Shown: positions 44,234-53,675 of the stretch, one piece after another
Layout of the letters: each line of letters starts with the position of its first letter
Numbering within the stretch: the first letter of the stretch is position 1
Source: Gudongella sp051744365
GTDB taxonomy: Bacteria > Bacillota > Clostridia > Tissierellales > Tissierellaceae
Direction of reading: 5' to 3'
Assembly: GCA_051744365.1 (NCBI GenBank)
Contig: JBNJCX010000006.1
Coordinates: forward strand, 1 to 64,000
Length of the DNA: 64,000 nt
The notes under the pieces: model-generated
Told to the model about the DNA's origin: nothing
The model's input: only the letters and a program-made list of their open reading frames with translations
The model's database searches: none
Position numbers and translations under genes: made by a program

Positions 44234-44692
44234 GTGGAAGTTATAGCAATGGTTTCAATTATAGTATTGATGATTTCAGGTTATTTTATTATGGATATAA
44301 TAGACGACTTTTTTGTTCGGAATTCATGGGCGGCAGATGAATTTCCGGTGGATAGGCGATCGGCTTTGATTTTTACAGATCCCTGTTCAGAAGAAATAAT
44401 CTGTGAACTCTTTGATAAGCTCAAATTTTCATACTACGTGACAGAGGATTCATTTATACCGGAAAATCTAGACTTCGCAACTTTCTTTGCAATTTCATCA
44501 GATGATGGAGAAAATCTTTTTATGAGCAGGCTCGTTAAGAGAAGGAGCAAAGATGTGAGGATAGTTGCCAGGGTAAATGATTATATATATGTTGACCTCT
44601 ACCACAAACTTGGAATAGATAAAGTAATAACTGGTGGAATTACACCAGACAGCATAGCTATATCCCTGAAGGAGGTATCACCTCATGATTAA
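44234..44692 (+). CDS. membrane-anchored RCK/TrkA-N-like protein
   Basis: 152 residues. One N-terminal membrane helix (VSIIVLMISGYFIMDII, about 7-23), then a cytosolic domain resembling the second half of a TrkA-N (RCK) fold: FATFFAISSDDGENLFMSRLVKRRSKDVRIVARVNDYIYVDLYHKLGIDKVI. The dinucleotide-binding GxGxxG is absent. It begins at GTG with GGAGG eight bases upstream and overlaps trkH by 8 bases, so it is coupled to the potassium transporter. It may be a regulatory or scaffolding partner of TrkH. I know no named family for it. Confidence 0.65.
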   Translation: MEVIAMVSIIVLMISGYFIMDIIDDFFVRNSWAADEFPVDRRSALIFTDPCSEEIICELFDKLKFSYYVTEDSFIPENLDFATFFAISSDDGENLFMSRLVKRRSKDVRIVARVNDYIYVDLYHKLGIDKVITGGITPDSIAISLKEVSPHD

Positions 44693-46022
44693 ATTTCCAA
44701 GATTGGGTGCAAAGCAGACCCTTGCGATTGGTTTTGTGGTAATTATTCTTACAGGTACTCTTCTTCTGATGATGCCGGTATCCAATAAAAGTGGAGAATA
44801 CCTTCCTTTTCTGGATGCATTGTTCACATCAACATCAGCAACCTGTGTAACTGGTCTTGTAGTATATGACACATGGTCTCAGTTTACACTTTTCGGTCAG
44901 GTAGTAATACTCCTGCTGATTCAGATAGGAGGGCTTGGATTTATGACCATTGCAATTCTATTTTCAATGGTTCTGGGGAAAAGGATAGGTTTGCGGGAGA
45001 GGTCATTTGTAATGGAGGCAGTGAACTCCCTGCAGATAAGTGGTGTAGTAAGGCTTGTTAGGCATATACTTATAGGGACGTTGATTTTTGAATCCATTGG
45101 CGCGATTATTCTTGCCACAAGGTTCTACAATGTGTTCGGCGATTCAAGAGCAATATGGTTTGGAATATTCCACTCGGTTTCAGCATTCTGTAACGCAGGA
45201 TTCGACCTTATGGGGAGTATGGATCCCTACTCGTCATTGACAGGTTTTTCATCTGATATAGCCATAAATCTAACAGTTATGTCTCTTATAGTCATAGGTG
45301 GCATTGGCTTTGTGATATGGGAGGATCTTTACAAGAACAGAATGAAATTTTCTAAGTACAATCTCCATACGAAGACAGTTCTGGTATCAACTCTTGTAAT
45401 GATACTTATTTCAACTACCTTGTTTCTTGTCATTGAAAAAGATACAACCTTGAAAGATATGGAGACAGGGGAAAGAATTATGGCAGCATTTTTCCATTCT
45501 GTCACTCCAAGAACAGCGGGATTTAATACAACTGACACAGCAGCCCTGAGTGAATCAGGGACAATGCTTACGATGATGCTGATGTTTATAGGTGGAAGCC
45601 CTGGATCTACTGCTGGTGGAATAAAGATTACAACATATGTTGTAATTATTCTCTCTGTAATAACACATTTTAGAAAGTGCGAGGATGTAAATCTATTTAA
45701 CAGGAGACTGGATAATAGAGTTGTGAAAAGAGCATATTTCAGCGCGACATATTACTCATTGCTGGTAATGGCAGGATGCTTCCTGATTGTTGCAAACCAG
45801 GGTATTCCTATTAAGGAAGCATTGTTTGAAACACTTTCAGCAATAGGTACTGTGGGATTATCGACTGGTATAACAAGAGACCTTTCTACAGTATCCAGAA
45901 TAGTAATTGTGGCTTTGATGTACATAGGAAGACTGGGAAGTCTTACGGTATTTATGGCCGTTACGGAAAAACGCAATATCAGGAAAACGAAGAATCCATT
46001 GGAAAAAATCATTATAGGATAG
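44685..46022 (+). CDS. trkH: TrkH/KtrB-family potassium uptake membrane subunit
   Basis: 445-residue potassium translocating subunit made of four pore-loop repeats. Filter-like segments TSATCVTGLVVYD, SAFCNAGFDLMG, TPRTAGFNTTD and SAIGTVGLSTGIT are in order, each with the central Gly. It pairs with the RCK subunit encoded next. Length is nearer KtrB than enterobacterial TrkH. RBS GGAGGTATCACCTC. Confidence 0.93.
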   Translation: MIKFPRLGAKQTLAIGFVVIILTGTLLLMMPVSNKSGEYLPFLDALFTSTSATCVTGLVVYDTWSQFTLFGQVVILLLIQIGGLGFMTIAILFSMVLGKRIGLRERSFVMEAVNSLQISGVVRLVRHILIGTLIFESIGAIILATRFYNVFGDSRAIWFGIFHSVSAFCNAGFDLMGSMDPYSSLTGFSSDIAINLTVMSLIVIGGIGFVIWEDLYKNRMKFSKYNLHTKTVLVSTLVMILISTTLFLVIEKDTTLKDMETGERIMAAFFHSVTPRTAGFNTTDTAALSESGTMLTMMLMFIGGSPGSTAGGIKITTYVVIILSVITHFRKCEDVNLFNRRLDNRVVKRAYFSATYYSLLVMAGCFLIVANQGIPIKEALFETLSAIGTVGLSTGITRDLSTVSRIVIVALMYIGRLGSLTVFMAVTEKRNIRKTKNPLEKIIIG

Positions 46023-46035
46023 GAGGGGTGTTATT

Positions 46036-46686
46036 ATGAAGTCGATGATGGTTATAGGACTGGGAAGGTTTGGTACTCATCTGGCAATTAAGCTTGCAGA
46101 GCTTGGTAATGAGGTAATGGTAGTAGATACTGATGAGGAATCAGTAGATAAAATCGCCCATCTGGTTACAAAGGCACAGATAGGAGATTGTAAGGATGAG
46201 GATGTATTAAGGTCGCTAGGAGTGAGGAACTTTGACATATGCTTTGTGTGCATCAGTGAAAACTTCCAGTCATCTCTTGAAATCACCTCCCTTTTAAAAG
46301 ACCTGGGGGCTCCATATGTAATCTCTAAGACAGACAGGGATATCCATGCTAAGTTCCTCTTAAAGATTGGTGCTGACGATGTTGTATATCCTGAGAGGGA
46401 TATGGCACAGAGAACAGCTGTCAAGTACAGCTCAAGTCTAGCGTTGGACTATATTGAGCTTACTGAGGAGTATGCAATCTCAGAGATCATGGTTCCTGAT
46501 AGCTGGAAGGGTAAAACCATTAGCAAGCTGAATGTAAGGTCAGTTTACAATGTCAATGTAATAGGATTCAAGATAAACAGCCATGTCACACCCATGATAG
46601 ATGCAGGATACACATTTGGGGGGGATGAGCATATTCTCATTGCAGGAAGTAAAAAAGATATTCTGAGATTGATGGAAAAGAAATAA
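46036..46686 (+). CDS. trkA: TrkA/KtrA-family RCK subunit
   Basis: 216-residue cytosolic gating subunit. TrkA-N Rossmann domain: VIGLGRFGTHLAIKLAELGNEVMVVDTD with GxGxxG and a terminal Asp for NAD or ATP. The C-terminal RCK_C (about 140-216) holds FGGDEHILIAGSKKDI. It binds nucleotides, and possibly c-di-AMP through RCK_C, to control TrkH. It begins 13 bases after trkH with AGGAGGGG. Confidence 0.93.
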   Translation: MKSMMVIGLGRFGTHLAIKLAELGNEVMVVDTDEESVDKIAHLVTKAQIGDCKDEDVLRSLGVRNFDICFVCISENFQSSLEITSLLKDLGAPYVISKTDRDIHAKFLLKIGADDVVYPERDMAQRTAVKYSSSLALDYIELTEEYAISEIMVPDSWKGKTISKLNVRSVYNVNVIGFKINSHVTPMIDAGYTFGGDEHILIAGSKKDILRLMEKK

Positions 46687-46720
46687 GGAGATGGTATACT
46701 GTAAATAAGGGGTTGTTATT

Positions 46721-48142
46721 ATGGTATTACCAGTAAAAGCAGGAATGCCAGGCAATTGGCTGAAAACAACAATAATAATCGGAATATCAATCCTTGGATC
46801 CCTTGGAATAAGCTATTTGGGTGTTGCCAAGGAGAGTATAATAATGCTGTTTTTGCTGGGGGTAATATTTTCAACCATAGTTACAAGTAGTTCCATGTGG
46901 GGAATCATAACCTCTGTCATTAGTATGATGGCAATTAACTTCCTGTTCACTGAACCAAGATATACCTTTGTGGTATACGATAGCGGGGACCTTATTTTGT
47001 TGCTGTTTTTCCTTATTACTGCTGTTGTATCCGGAACCATAACATCCAGACTGCAAAAACAGATTGAAATAGCTGAGAGAAATGAGAGAACGACCCAGGT
47101 TCTGTATAAAATCGCTTCAGGTTTTATTGCCATTAGCGGTGAAAGAGATATTGTAAACAGAGCGAAGTATTATGTTGAGAATTATACAGGATTAAAAAGT
47201 GAGATAATAATTTTTGAAGAGGGCTCAAAGACTGGAGATGAAAGTCTTGAGAATAAAAAAAATTATATGGAGTATTCCATCAATGGCTCTGATGGTCAAC
47301 TTGGGAATATAAAGGTATTTCGAAAATCCGGGATGAATGATAAGCAGAATGAAATTATAATCCAGTCTATTGCAACCCAGCTTGGTATAGCTCTTGAAGG
47401 AAATAGACTATACGCTGAAAGAGAGCAGATACGGGTTGCCATGGAGAAGGAAAGGCTAAGGGCTAATCTACTTAGGTCGGTCTCCCATGATCTTAGGACA
47501 CCTTTAACGGCATTATCTGGAGCCGGGAATTTACTGGCAGAGAATTTCGATGTTTTAAGAGATGATGAAAAGAAGAAGCTGGCCACAGACATCAGTGAAG
47601 AGATTGGTTGGCTAACTAATCTTGTTGAAAATATATTGAACATGACTAGGATTAACAACGAGCAATTGATGCTCAAGAAGGAAGATGAAGTAATTGACGA
47701 TGTTGTAAGCGAAGCTGTCTCCAGAACAAAGAGGATCCTAAGGGAGAGAAATTTCACAGTAACATTGCCAAATGATGTAATTTATGTTCCAATGGATGGA
47801 AAGCTTATAGTGCAGGTAATCGTGAACCTTCTGGAGAACTCTGTAAGACATACTCCAAAAGATAGCGCTGTTTCACTTGATGTTTCCCCGAAGGATGACC
47901 AAGTTGAATTTTCAGTAAGCGATACCGGAGAAGGAATAGACAGCAGTATCAAGGACAACCTTTTTGAGCGATTCGTTACACTGGACAAAGGAATAATTGA
48001 TGGTAAAAGGGGGATTGGACTGGGGCTTACCATATGCAAGGCAATAGTGGAGGCACATGGTGGCACAATATATTCGGAGGAGAATATTCCAAAAGGCTCA
48101 AAATTTATTTTTACACTGCCTCTTGAGGAGGGTCAGAATTGA
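46721..48142 (+). CDS. KdpD-like sensor histidine kinase lacking the N-terminal KdpD domains
   Basis: 473 residues. Four membrane helices of the DUF4118 type (about 12-110), with the typical FLFTEPRYTFVVYDSGD loop, are followed by a GAF-like segment (about 125-225). Then come HisKA with SHDLRTPLTALSG (about 256) and an ATPase domain (NLLENSVRHTP, DTGEGID, RGIGLGLTI). The KdpD/USP sensor part preceding the membrane region in full KdpD is missing. It is joined to a KdpE-like regulator by a 4-base overlap and sits after trkA, suggesting that it senses K+ or turgor for this operon. No Kdp ATPase genes are in the window. Confidence 0.88.
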   Translation: MVLPVKAGMPGNWLKTTIIIGISILGSLGISYLGVAKESIIMLFLLGVIFSTIVTSSSMWGIITSVISMMAINFLFTEPRYTFVVYDSGDLILLLFFLITAVVSGTITSRLQKQIEIAERNERTTQVLYKIASGFIAISGERDIVNRAKYYVENYTGLKSEIIIFEEGSKTGDESLENKKNYMEYSINGSDGQLGNIKVFRKSGMNDKQNEIIIQSIATQLGIALEGNRLYAEREQIRVAMEKERLRANLLRSVSHDLRTPLTALSGAGNLLAENFDVLRDDEKKKLATDISEEIGWLTNLVENILNMTRINNEQLMLKKEDEVIDDVVSEAVSRTKRILRERNFTVTLPNDVIYVPMDGKLIVQVIVNLLENSVRHTPKDSAVSLDVSPKDDQVEFSVSDTGEGIDSSIKDNLFERFVTLDKGIIDGKRGIGLGLTICKAIVEAHGGTIYSEENIPKGSKFIFTLPLEEGQN

Positions 48143-48828
48143 AGAATTCAAGGATTTTGGTAATTGAGGACGACAAGTACATATCAAATTTCATAGAGGT
48201 ATCATTAAATAAGGATAATTATGATGTGATAATAGCAAGCTCAGCAGCTGATGGGCTGTTTAAATTTACATCATATAATCCTGAAATCATAATTCTGGAT
48301 TTAGGCCTTCCGGACAGGGATGGCCTTGAAATTATCAGGGAGCTCAGGGAATTCAGCAATATCCCCATTATAGTTGTTTCAGCAAGGGGACTCGAAAAGG
48401 ACAAGATCGAGGCACTTGACCTTGGAGCAAGTGATTATGTCACAAAGCCATTCTTCATGGGAGAGCTGATGGCCAGAATAAGGGTTGTGGAGCGTTCTAT
48501 GGCAAGCTTGGGAGTTGAGAATCCAGTGGTATTTCAATGCGATTATCTTACTGTCGATTACGAAAAGAGAAAGGTTCAGATTGAAGGCAAGGACATTCAT
48601 CTGACTCCCATGGAATACAAGCTCCTTAGGCTACTTATTGACAACAGGGGAAAGGTTTTGACACACAACTATATCATCAAGCATATCTGGGGATATACAG
48701 GGGAAAGTGATACAAAAAGTCTAAGGGTAATTATGGCAAATTTGAGGAGAAAAATTGAAAAAGACAATACCAGCCACAGATTCATAGTAACTGAGGTTGG
48801 TGTCGGCTATAGATTTACAGACGAGTAG
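48139..48828 (+). CDS. KdpE-like OmpR-family response regulator
   Basis: 229 residues. Receiver domain with acidic pair EDD near the N-terminus, phospho-acceptor Asp in IIILDLGLPDRDG (about 54) and Lys in VTKPFFMGEL (about 103). The C-terminal winged helix is HLTPMEYKLLRLLIDNRGKVLTH...KSLRVIMANLRRKIE. Starts at TTG 48139 after GAGGAGGG, overlapping the kinase gene. Confidence 0.92.
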   Translation: MKNSRILVIEDDKYISNFIEVSLNKDNYDVIIASSAADGLFKFTSYNPEIIILDLGLPDRDGLEIIRELREFSNIPIIVVSARGLEKDKIEALDLGASDYVTKPFFMGELMARIRVVERSMASLGVENPVVFQCDYLTVDYEKRKVQIEGKDIHLTPMEYKLLRLLIDNRGKVLTHNYIIKHIWGYTGESDTKSLRVIMANLRRKIEKDNTSHRFIVTEVGVGYRFTDE

Positions 48829-48973
48829 ACTGCTGCAATTGGAATGTGTGGCAGTCTATTGCTTTTCTTGGGTAAAATAATTGTATATATTACAAAAAAT
48901 ATCCTTGTTAATGGTTGATAAGAGCCTTTTTTGAGTATAATTGTGTTATACAGAATTTGGGAGGAGAGACAGT

Positions 48974-50236
48974 ATGTCAAACAAAAAGCGGTTGTTGATC
49001 ATTGCAGCAGTAATTGTAATAGGAGCATTGATCTATTTTTACGGTTTTAATAGATCTACAGGCATAGAGGTAAATTCAATGGAGGTCAGTAGTGGAGCCC
49101 TTCAGCAGAGCTTGGAAATAACGGGGAAGGTATTATCTGAAGACGTCCAGGAAATTGCTGTACCAGAAGGCACAAAGGTTCTCGAGGTAATGGTGCAGGA
49201 AGGGGAAGAAGTAAAGAAGGGCGATGTTTTAGCTGTGCTTGATTCGTCTGAGCTTAAAACAAGGCTGGAAAAGCTCAGGATCAACCTGGAACAGGTTGAG
49301 GCGGATTTAAGGACTGCTGGTGAGTCTGCTGACAGGAAGATTCTTCAGAACAACCTTCAAAAAGCTCAGGAATCATTAAGTACGGTGCAAAGAGATTATG
49401 AGACAACAAAAGATAAGCTGGAGGATATGAGGATTCTATATGAAAACGGTGCTATTAGCAATGCAGAGCTTGTGAATCAGGAAAATGCATTGAAAAGCTT
49501 GGAATCAAGTGTCAGTACAGCCGCATTGAATGTTGAGGATGCGAGGCTCAGATATTCAGAATTAGGATCAACCACAAGCAGTACCACTGGAAGTCTTGAA
49601 AGGCAAAAAAGGTCAATACTATTGGATATACAACAGCTGGAGGATCAGATTCAGGATACAAGATTAATAGCTGAGCTGGATGGAAAGGTTGTTTCATCAG
49701 AGCTGAAGTCAGACAGGACTACGACAGCAGTATCAAGATTGATACTACAGGATACAGAAAGCTTCAAATTTGAAGCACTGGTAACTCAGGAGGATGCTGT
49801 TTCAATTATGCTGGGGCAGGTTGCAATTATACAGGTTAATGGATTGTCAGGTGAATACAAAGGTCAAGTGGCAAAAATTGGGAGCAAGGCTGAGGAAGAC
49901 CCGGAAAGTGGCAGCAGCACTCCAAAGGTAAGAATCACAATAAATCTTGCAGATGTGGATGGGAGACTTGTTTCTGGCTATGATGCAGATGCGGCCATCG
50001 TAACAGGAAGTGTTGAAAATGTAGTTCTTGTTAAGAATGAAGCTATAAGATCCGATGGAGAAGAATCCTTCTTGTTCCTCATTGAAGATGGAAAGGCAGC
50101 AAGGAAGTCCATTCAAACAGGTATAACAGACAGATACCAAACAGAGGTTACAGATGGACTGGAACCAGGAGAAATAATTGTAATAAATCCTCCTGAGGAT
50201 ATCCAGGATGGAACAGATGTAGATGTCGTAGAATAG
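48974..50236 (+). CDS. efflux periplasmic-adaptor-type protein (HlyD/MacA family)
   Basis: 420 residues: an N-terminal membrane anchor (LLIIAAVIVIGALIYFYGF), a lipoyl-like half-motif (VMVQEGEEVKKGDVLAVLDSSELKTRLE, about 75-100), a long coiled coil (about 100-225) and a beta-barrel segment ending with VKNEAIRSDGEESFLFLIEDGKAARKSI. This is the adaptor of MacAB-like ABC efflux systems. The start is the ATG at 48974 behind GGGAGGAGAG; a longer frame begins at 48941. It is the first gene of a four-gene operon. In this apparent monoderm it would work without an outer-membrane channel. Confidence 0.88.
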   Translation: MSNKKRLLIIAAVIVIGALIYFYGFNRSTGIEVNSMEVSSGALQQSLEITGKVLSEDVQEIAVPEGTKVLEVMVQEGEEVKKGDVLAVLDSSELKTRLEKLRINLEQVEADLRTAGESADRKILQNNLQKAQESLSTVQRDYETTKDKLEDMRILYENGAISNAELVNQENALKSLESSVSTAALNVEDARLRYSELGSTTSSTTGSLERQKRSILLDIQQLEDQIQDTRLIAELDGKVVSSELKSDRTTTAVSRLILQDTESFKFEALVTQEDAVSIMLGQVAIIQVNGLSGEYKGQVAKIGSKAEEDPESGSSTPKVRITINLADVDGRLVSGYDADAAIVTGSVENVVLVKNEAIRSDGEESFLFLIEDGKAARKSIQTGITDRYQTEVTDGLEPGEIIVINPPEDIQDGTDVDVVE

Positions 50237-50245
50237 GAGGAACTC

Positions 50246-50896
50246 ATGAATACTTACTTTAAGAAATTTATGGAGCTTTTCTCCGGGAACAGAAAAGATG
50301 AATGCGTTATTTCAGCTCTTGAAGAGATTGAAAGCGGAAAGATTTCAATACCGATTCTTTATGAAGAGGTTTTGATTCCTGCTCTTTACAGTATAGATGA
50401 GTGCCCACAGGACAATCCAGGCCGTATATGGGATGAGCATGTAAAGACGTCCATAATAAGAACCATAATTGAAGCTCTTTACCCAATGGTAATTGAGACA
50501 GCATGCAAGGCTGATAAGCCCGGAAAGAAGATTGTTTTGACTTGTCCTGAAAGGGAGTATCATGAAATCGGACTTAGGATTATGGCTGATTTCTTTCAGC
50601 TACAGGGGTATGATGTAATTTATGTGGGCAGCAACACACCAAGGACACAGGTGTGGGAAGTATTAAGATCTGAAAAGCCAGATTATGTGGGAATAAGCGT
50701 TACGGATTATTATCTGCTGTTTGAGTCAAAAAAAATTATTGAAAGAATAAAGCAGGAGTGCACCAAGGATATCAAGATACTTCTTGGAGGGCAGGCCTTT
50801 AAGAAAAATCCCCATGCGGTTGAAGAAATCGGGGGAGATATGTATCTTGAAAATTACCAGGATGTCTTATCCCTCAGGAAGGGGGAGGAGCAATGA
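50246..50896 (+). CDS. cobalamin-binding-domain protein within an efflux operon
   Basis: 216 residues in two parts: a helical cap domain (about 1-90, with ILYEEVLIPALYSI and the EH pair in IWDEHVKTSI, H65) and a B12-binding Rossmann domain (about 93-205). The lower-ligand motif DxHxxG appears as EYHEIG (H106, with Glu for Asp), followed by GYDVIYVGSNTPRTQV, GISVTDYY and LLGGQAF. The layout matches cobalamin sensors such as CarH/LitR without their DNA-binding part, or corrinoid proteins such as MtaC. It lies 9 bases after the adaptor and overlaps the permease by 4, so it is made with the transporter. Sensor or regulator is my guess. Confidence 0.8.
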   Translation: MNTYFKKFMELFSGNRKDECVISALEEIESGKISIPILYEEVLIPALYSIDECPQDNPGRIWDEHVKTSIIRTIIEALYPMVIETACKADKPGKKIVLTCPEREYHEIGLRIMADFFQLQGYDVIYVGSNTPRTQVWEVLRSEKPDYVGISVTDYYLLFESKKIIERIKQECTKDIKILLGGQAFKKNPHAVEEIGGDMYLENYQDVLSLRKGEEQ

Positions 50897-52053
50897 GACT
50901 TTCATTAAAGATTGCCCTAAGATTCCTTAAATCAGGACGGGGACAGACCCTCCTTATAACCCTAGGTATCTCAATAGGCGTTGCTGTACAGTTGTTTATA
51001 GGCTCCCTGATACAGGGTTTGCAGATAAATCTTGTAAATACTACCATAGGGAGCTCCTCACAGATAACAATAACATCCACAACTGAGGATAAGCTTATAG
51101 ACAACTGGGACAGAGCTGTTTACGAGGCAAAGCTGTTTAAGTCTGAGGTGAAAAATGTATCTGTTGCAGCAGATGGGCCAGGGACACTTGATTATGAAAC
51201 AGACACTGCACCGATTCTTATTAGAGGTTTCAATCTAAAGGAATCCGATGAAATATACAATATCAGCGAAGGGTTATACGAGGGACGGCTTCCACAGAGA
51301 AAGGATGAGGTCGCTATAGGCAGGGAGCTCTCTGTTCTTGCAGGGGTCTTTCCCGGGGATAAAATTCTGGTTTTGAATCCCGGAGGAGGTTCATCCCGAT
51401 TTGATGTTACAGGACTCTATGACCTACAGGTTTCATCCATAAATGAGTCCTGGATTATAACAAATCTGTCCACTGCCCAGGATTTTTTGGGCATGGGCAG
51501 CAAAGTATCATCTGTGGAAATGCAGGTTGAAGAAGTATTTGATGCAGATGTAATAGGAAAGAGAATAGCCTATGCGCTGTCTGATCCTCAGCTTAAGGTG
51601 GATAACTGGAAGGATCAGAACCAGAGTCTTCTAAGTGGACTTAACGGTCAAAGTGTTTCCAGCTATATGATACAGGTGTTTGTACTTGTAGCTGTTCTAC
51701 TTGGAATATCCAGCGTCCTTGCAATATCAGTTGTTCAGAAATCCAAACAGCTTGGAATTCTCAAGGCTATGGGTATAAAGGATAAGGAGGCAAGCATGAT
51801 ATTTGTTTTTCAGGGGCTTCTTCTGGGAATACTGGGGGCAATACTTGGAGTGGCTTTTGGATTTGGACTGCTTTACTCCTTTACAAAGTTTGCAGTGAAC
51901 CCTGATGGGACACCTGTAGTTCCAATATATATAAATTACGGATTTATAGCATTGTCAGGAATGTTTGCAATAGCATCAGCAATGATAGCTTCACTTATAC
52001 CTGCAAGAATTTCATCAAGACTAAACCCAATTGAGGTGATAAAGAATGGCTGA
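50893..52053 (+). CDS. ABC transporter permease, MacB/LolCE (FtsX) family
   Basis: 386 residues: one N-terminal membrane helix (TLLITLGISIGVAVQLFIGSLI), a large extracellular MacB-type domain (about 45-255), then three helices of the FtsX domain (about 260-375) ending SLIPARISSRLNPIEVIKNG. Helix-flanking VVQKSKQLGILKAMGIKDKEA is typical. It couples by mechanotransmission to the ATPase next door, which overlaps by 8 bases. Substrate unknown. Confidence 0.9.
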   Translation: MRLSLKIALRFLKSGRGQTLLITLGISIGVAVQLFIGSLIQGLQINLVNTTIGSSSQITITSTTEDKLIDNWDRAVYEAKLFKSEVKNVSVAADGPGTLDYETDTAPILIRGFNLKESDEIYNISEGLYEGRLPQRKDEVAIGRELSVLAGVFPGDKILVLNPGGGSSRFDVTGLYDLQVSSINESWIITNLSTAQDFLGMGSKVSSVEMQVEEVFDADVIGKRIAYALSDPQLKVDNWKDQNQSLLSGLNGQSVSSYMIQVFVLVAVLLGISSVLAISVVQKSKQLGILKAMGIKDKEASMIFVFQGLLLGILGAILGVAFGFGLLYSFTKFAVNPDGTPVVPIYINYGFIALSGMFAIASAMIASLIPARISSRLNPIEVIKNG

Positions 52054-52732
52054 TATTGTAAGACTGGAAAATATAGACAAATCCTATGGAGATAAAATAA
52101 GGACACAGGTTATTTTTGATATAAATCTCAGCTTTGAGGAAAATAGCTTCAATTCAATTATAGGGCAGTCGGGAAGCGGGAAGAGTACACTTTTAAATAT
52201 TATAGGAACATTGGACAAACCATCAGATGGAAGGGTATATATAAAAAGTAAGAGGACTGATACATTGAACGCCGTTCAGCTGGCGGAGCTTAGGAACAAA
52301 ACCATGGGATTTATATTTCAATTCCATTATCTCCTGCCGGAGTTTACAGCTAAGGAAAATGTTCTTATGCCAAACAGAATCATGAATTACCAGGTTTCTC
52401 AAGAGGTGGATCAATGGGCGGATGAGTTGATGGAGCTTACGGGATTGTCCAATGTAAAAAACAACATGGCAAATGCAATGTCTGGAGGCCAGCAACAGAG
52501 GACTGCAATAGCAAGAGCCCTTATTAACAAGCCCTCTATAGTATTGGCGGATGAGCCTACGGGAAATCTTGATTCTGACACATCAGAGAACATTTATGAC
52601 CTTCTCAGGGACATCAACAAGGAATATGGTACTACCTTTATAATCATAACCCATGACCAGAGGATTGCTGAGAGAACAGACAGGATTGTTGAAATCAAGG
52701 ACGGGAGAATCAATTTGGATGTAAAGAGATAG
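52046..52732 (+). CDS. ABC transporter ATP-binding protein, MacB/LolD type
   Basis: 228 residues: Walker A IGQSGSGKSTLLN (about 36-47), Q-loop FQFHYLLPEFTAKENV, signature AMSGGQQQRTAIARAL, Walker B IVLADEPTGNLD and switch His in IIITHD. The PEFTAKENVLMP segment is typical of the MacB/LolD/FtsE group. It is the last gene of the efflux operon. Confidence 0.93.
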   Translation: MADIVRLENIDKSYGDKIRTQVIFDINLSFEENSFNSIIGQSGSGKSTLLNIIGTLDKPSDGRVYIKSKRTDTLNAVQLAELRNKTMGFIFQFHYLLPEFTAKENVLMPNRIMNYQVSQEVDQWADELMELTGLSNVKNNMANAMSGGQQQRTAIARALINKPSIVLADEPTGNLDSDTSENIYDLLRDINKEYGTTFIIITHDQRIAERTDRIVEIKDGRINLDVKR

Positions 52733-52762
52733 ACTATTCCGGTTTTTCAGGGAGTGAAAAGG

Positions 52763-53659
52763 ATGTTTACACAAAAAAGACTAGATCAAGCTTTTAGTAA
52801 TGCCAGGGTAGAGTATTTTGACGAAAACTCCAAGTATGTTTTTATGAGCGACTGCCACAGGGGAGACGGCAGCCATACTGATGAATTTACAAAAAACCAG
52901 AATGTCTTTCTTTATGCAATGGATTATTACTACAAGAACCAGTTCGTATACGTCGAGGTGGGAGATGGTGACGAGCTTTGGGAGCAACAAAAGTTTAAAT
53001 ATATCAAAAATGCTCATTACGATGTCTTTGAAAGCATCAAAAAGTTCTTTTATCATGACAGACTTATTATGTTATATGGAAACCATAATATGTATCTAAA
53101 GGATCCTGAGTATGTTGAGAAAAACTATACAACATATTACAATGAATACAGAGAGCAAAAATTTGACTTTTTAAAAGGACTGGAACCTATCGAGGCTCTT
53201 GTCTTAAAGCATAGGAAAACCGGGCAGGAGATATTTGTAGTACACGGGCATCAGGGAGATCTTGCAAATGACCAGCTGTGGTATCCCACTATGCTTTCAC
53301 TGAAGTATTTTTGGAGATTTATGCACTCATTTGGAATAAAAAGTCCTGCAAGTCCCACCAAGAACGTCTATAAAAGACATAAGATAGAAAAAAACTACAA
53401 CAAGTGGATATTAAAGAACAGGAAAATGCTAATATGCGGGCATACACATAGGTTTAAATTTCCACGATCAGATGATTTGCCTTATTTTAATACAGGCTGC
53501 TGTATATACCCTACGACAATAACAGCAATAGAAATTGATAGTGGAAGGGTTAAGATTGCAAGGTGGAAGATGAGGGTTAATCAGGAGGGATTTCTTCAGG
53601 CTAGGAGAGAGGTCATCAGGGGGTCTGAACTTATTGGAAAATATGATATCAGGGAATAG
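52763..53659 (+). CDS. calcineurin-like metallophosphoesterase
   Basis: 298 residues. The metal-binding sets are all present: SDCHRGDGS (about 31-34), EVGDGDELW (about 68), YGNHNMYL (about 110), VVHGHQGD (about 158) and ICGHTHRFKFP (about 226). The substrate is unknown; possibilities include UDP-diacylglucosamine-type or cyclic-nucleotide hydrolysis. The start is the ATG at 52763, eight bases after GGGAG. It stands between the efflux operon and an amylase gene that begins 17 bases later. Confidence 0.85.
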   Translation: MFTQKRLDQAFSNARVEYFDENSKYVFMSDCHRGDGSHTDEFTKNQNVFLYAMDYYYKNQFVYVEVGDGDELWEQQKFKYIKNAHYDVFESIKKFFYHDRLIMLYGNHNMYLKDPEYVEKNYTTYYNEYREQKFDFLKGLEPIEALVLKHRKTGQEIFVVHGHQGDLANDQLWYPTMLSLKYFWRFMHSFGIKSPASPTKNVYKRHKIEKNYNKWILKNRKMLICGHTHRFKFPRSDDLPYFNTGCCIYPTTITAIEIDSGRVKIARWKMRVNQEGFLQARREVIRGSELIGKYDIRE

Positions 53660-53675
53660 GGAGGAATGGTCATTG

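Noticed and set aside
53634..53675. Upstream start of the amylase frame overlapping the phosphoesterase
   Set aside because: The RBS AGGGAGG lies inside this extension and points to the ATG at 53676, where the conserved N-terminus begins.
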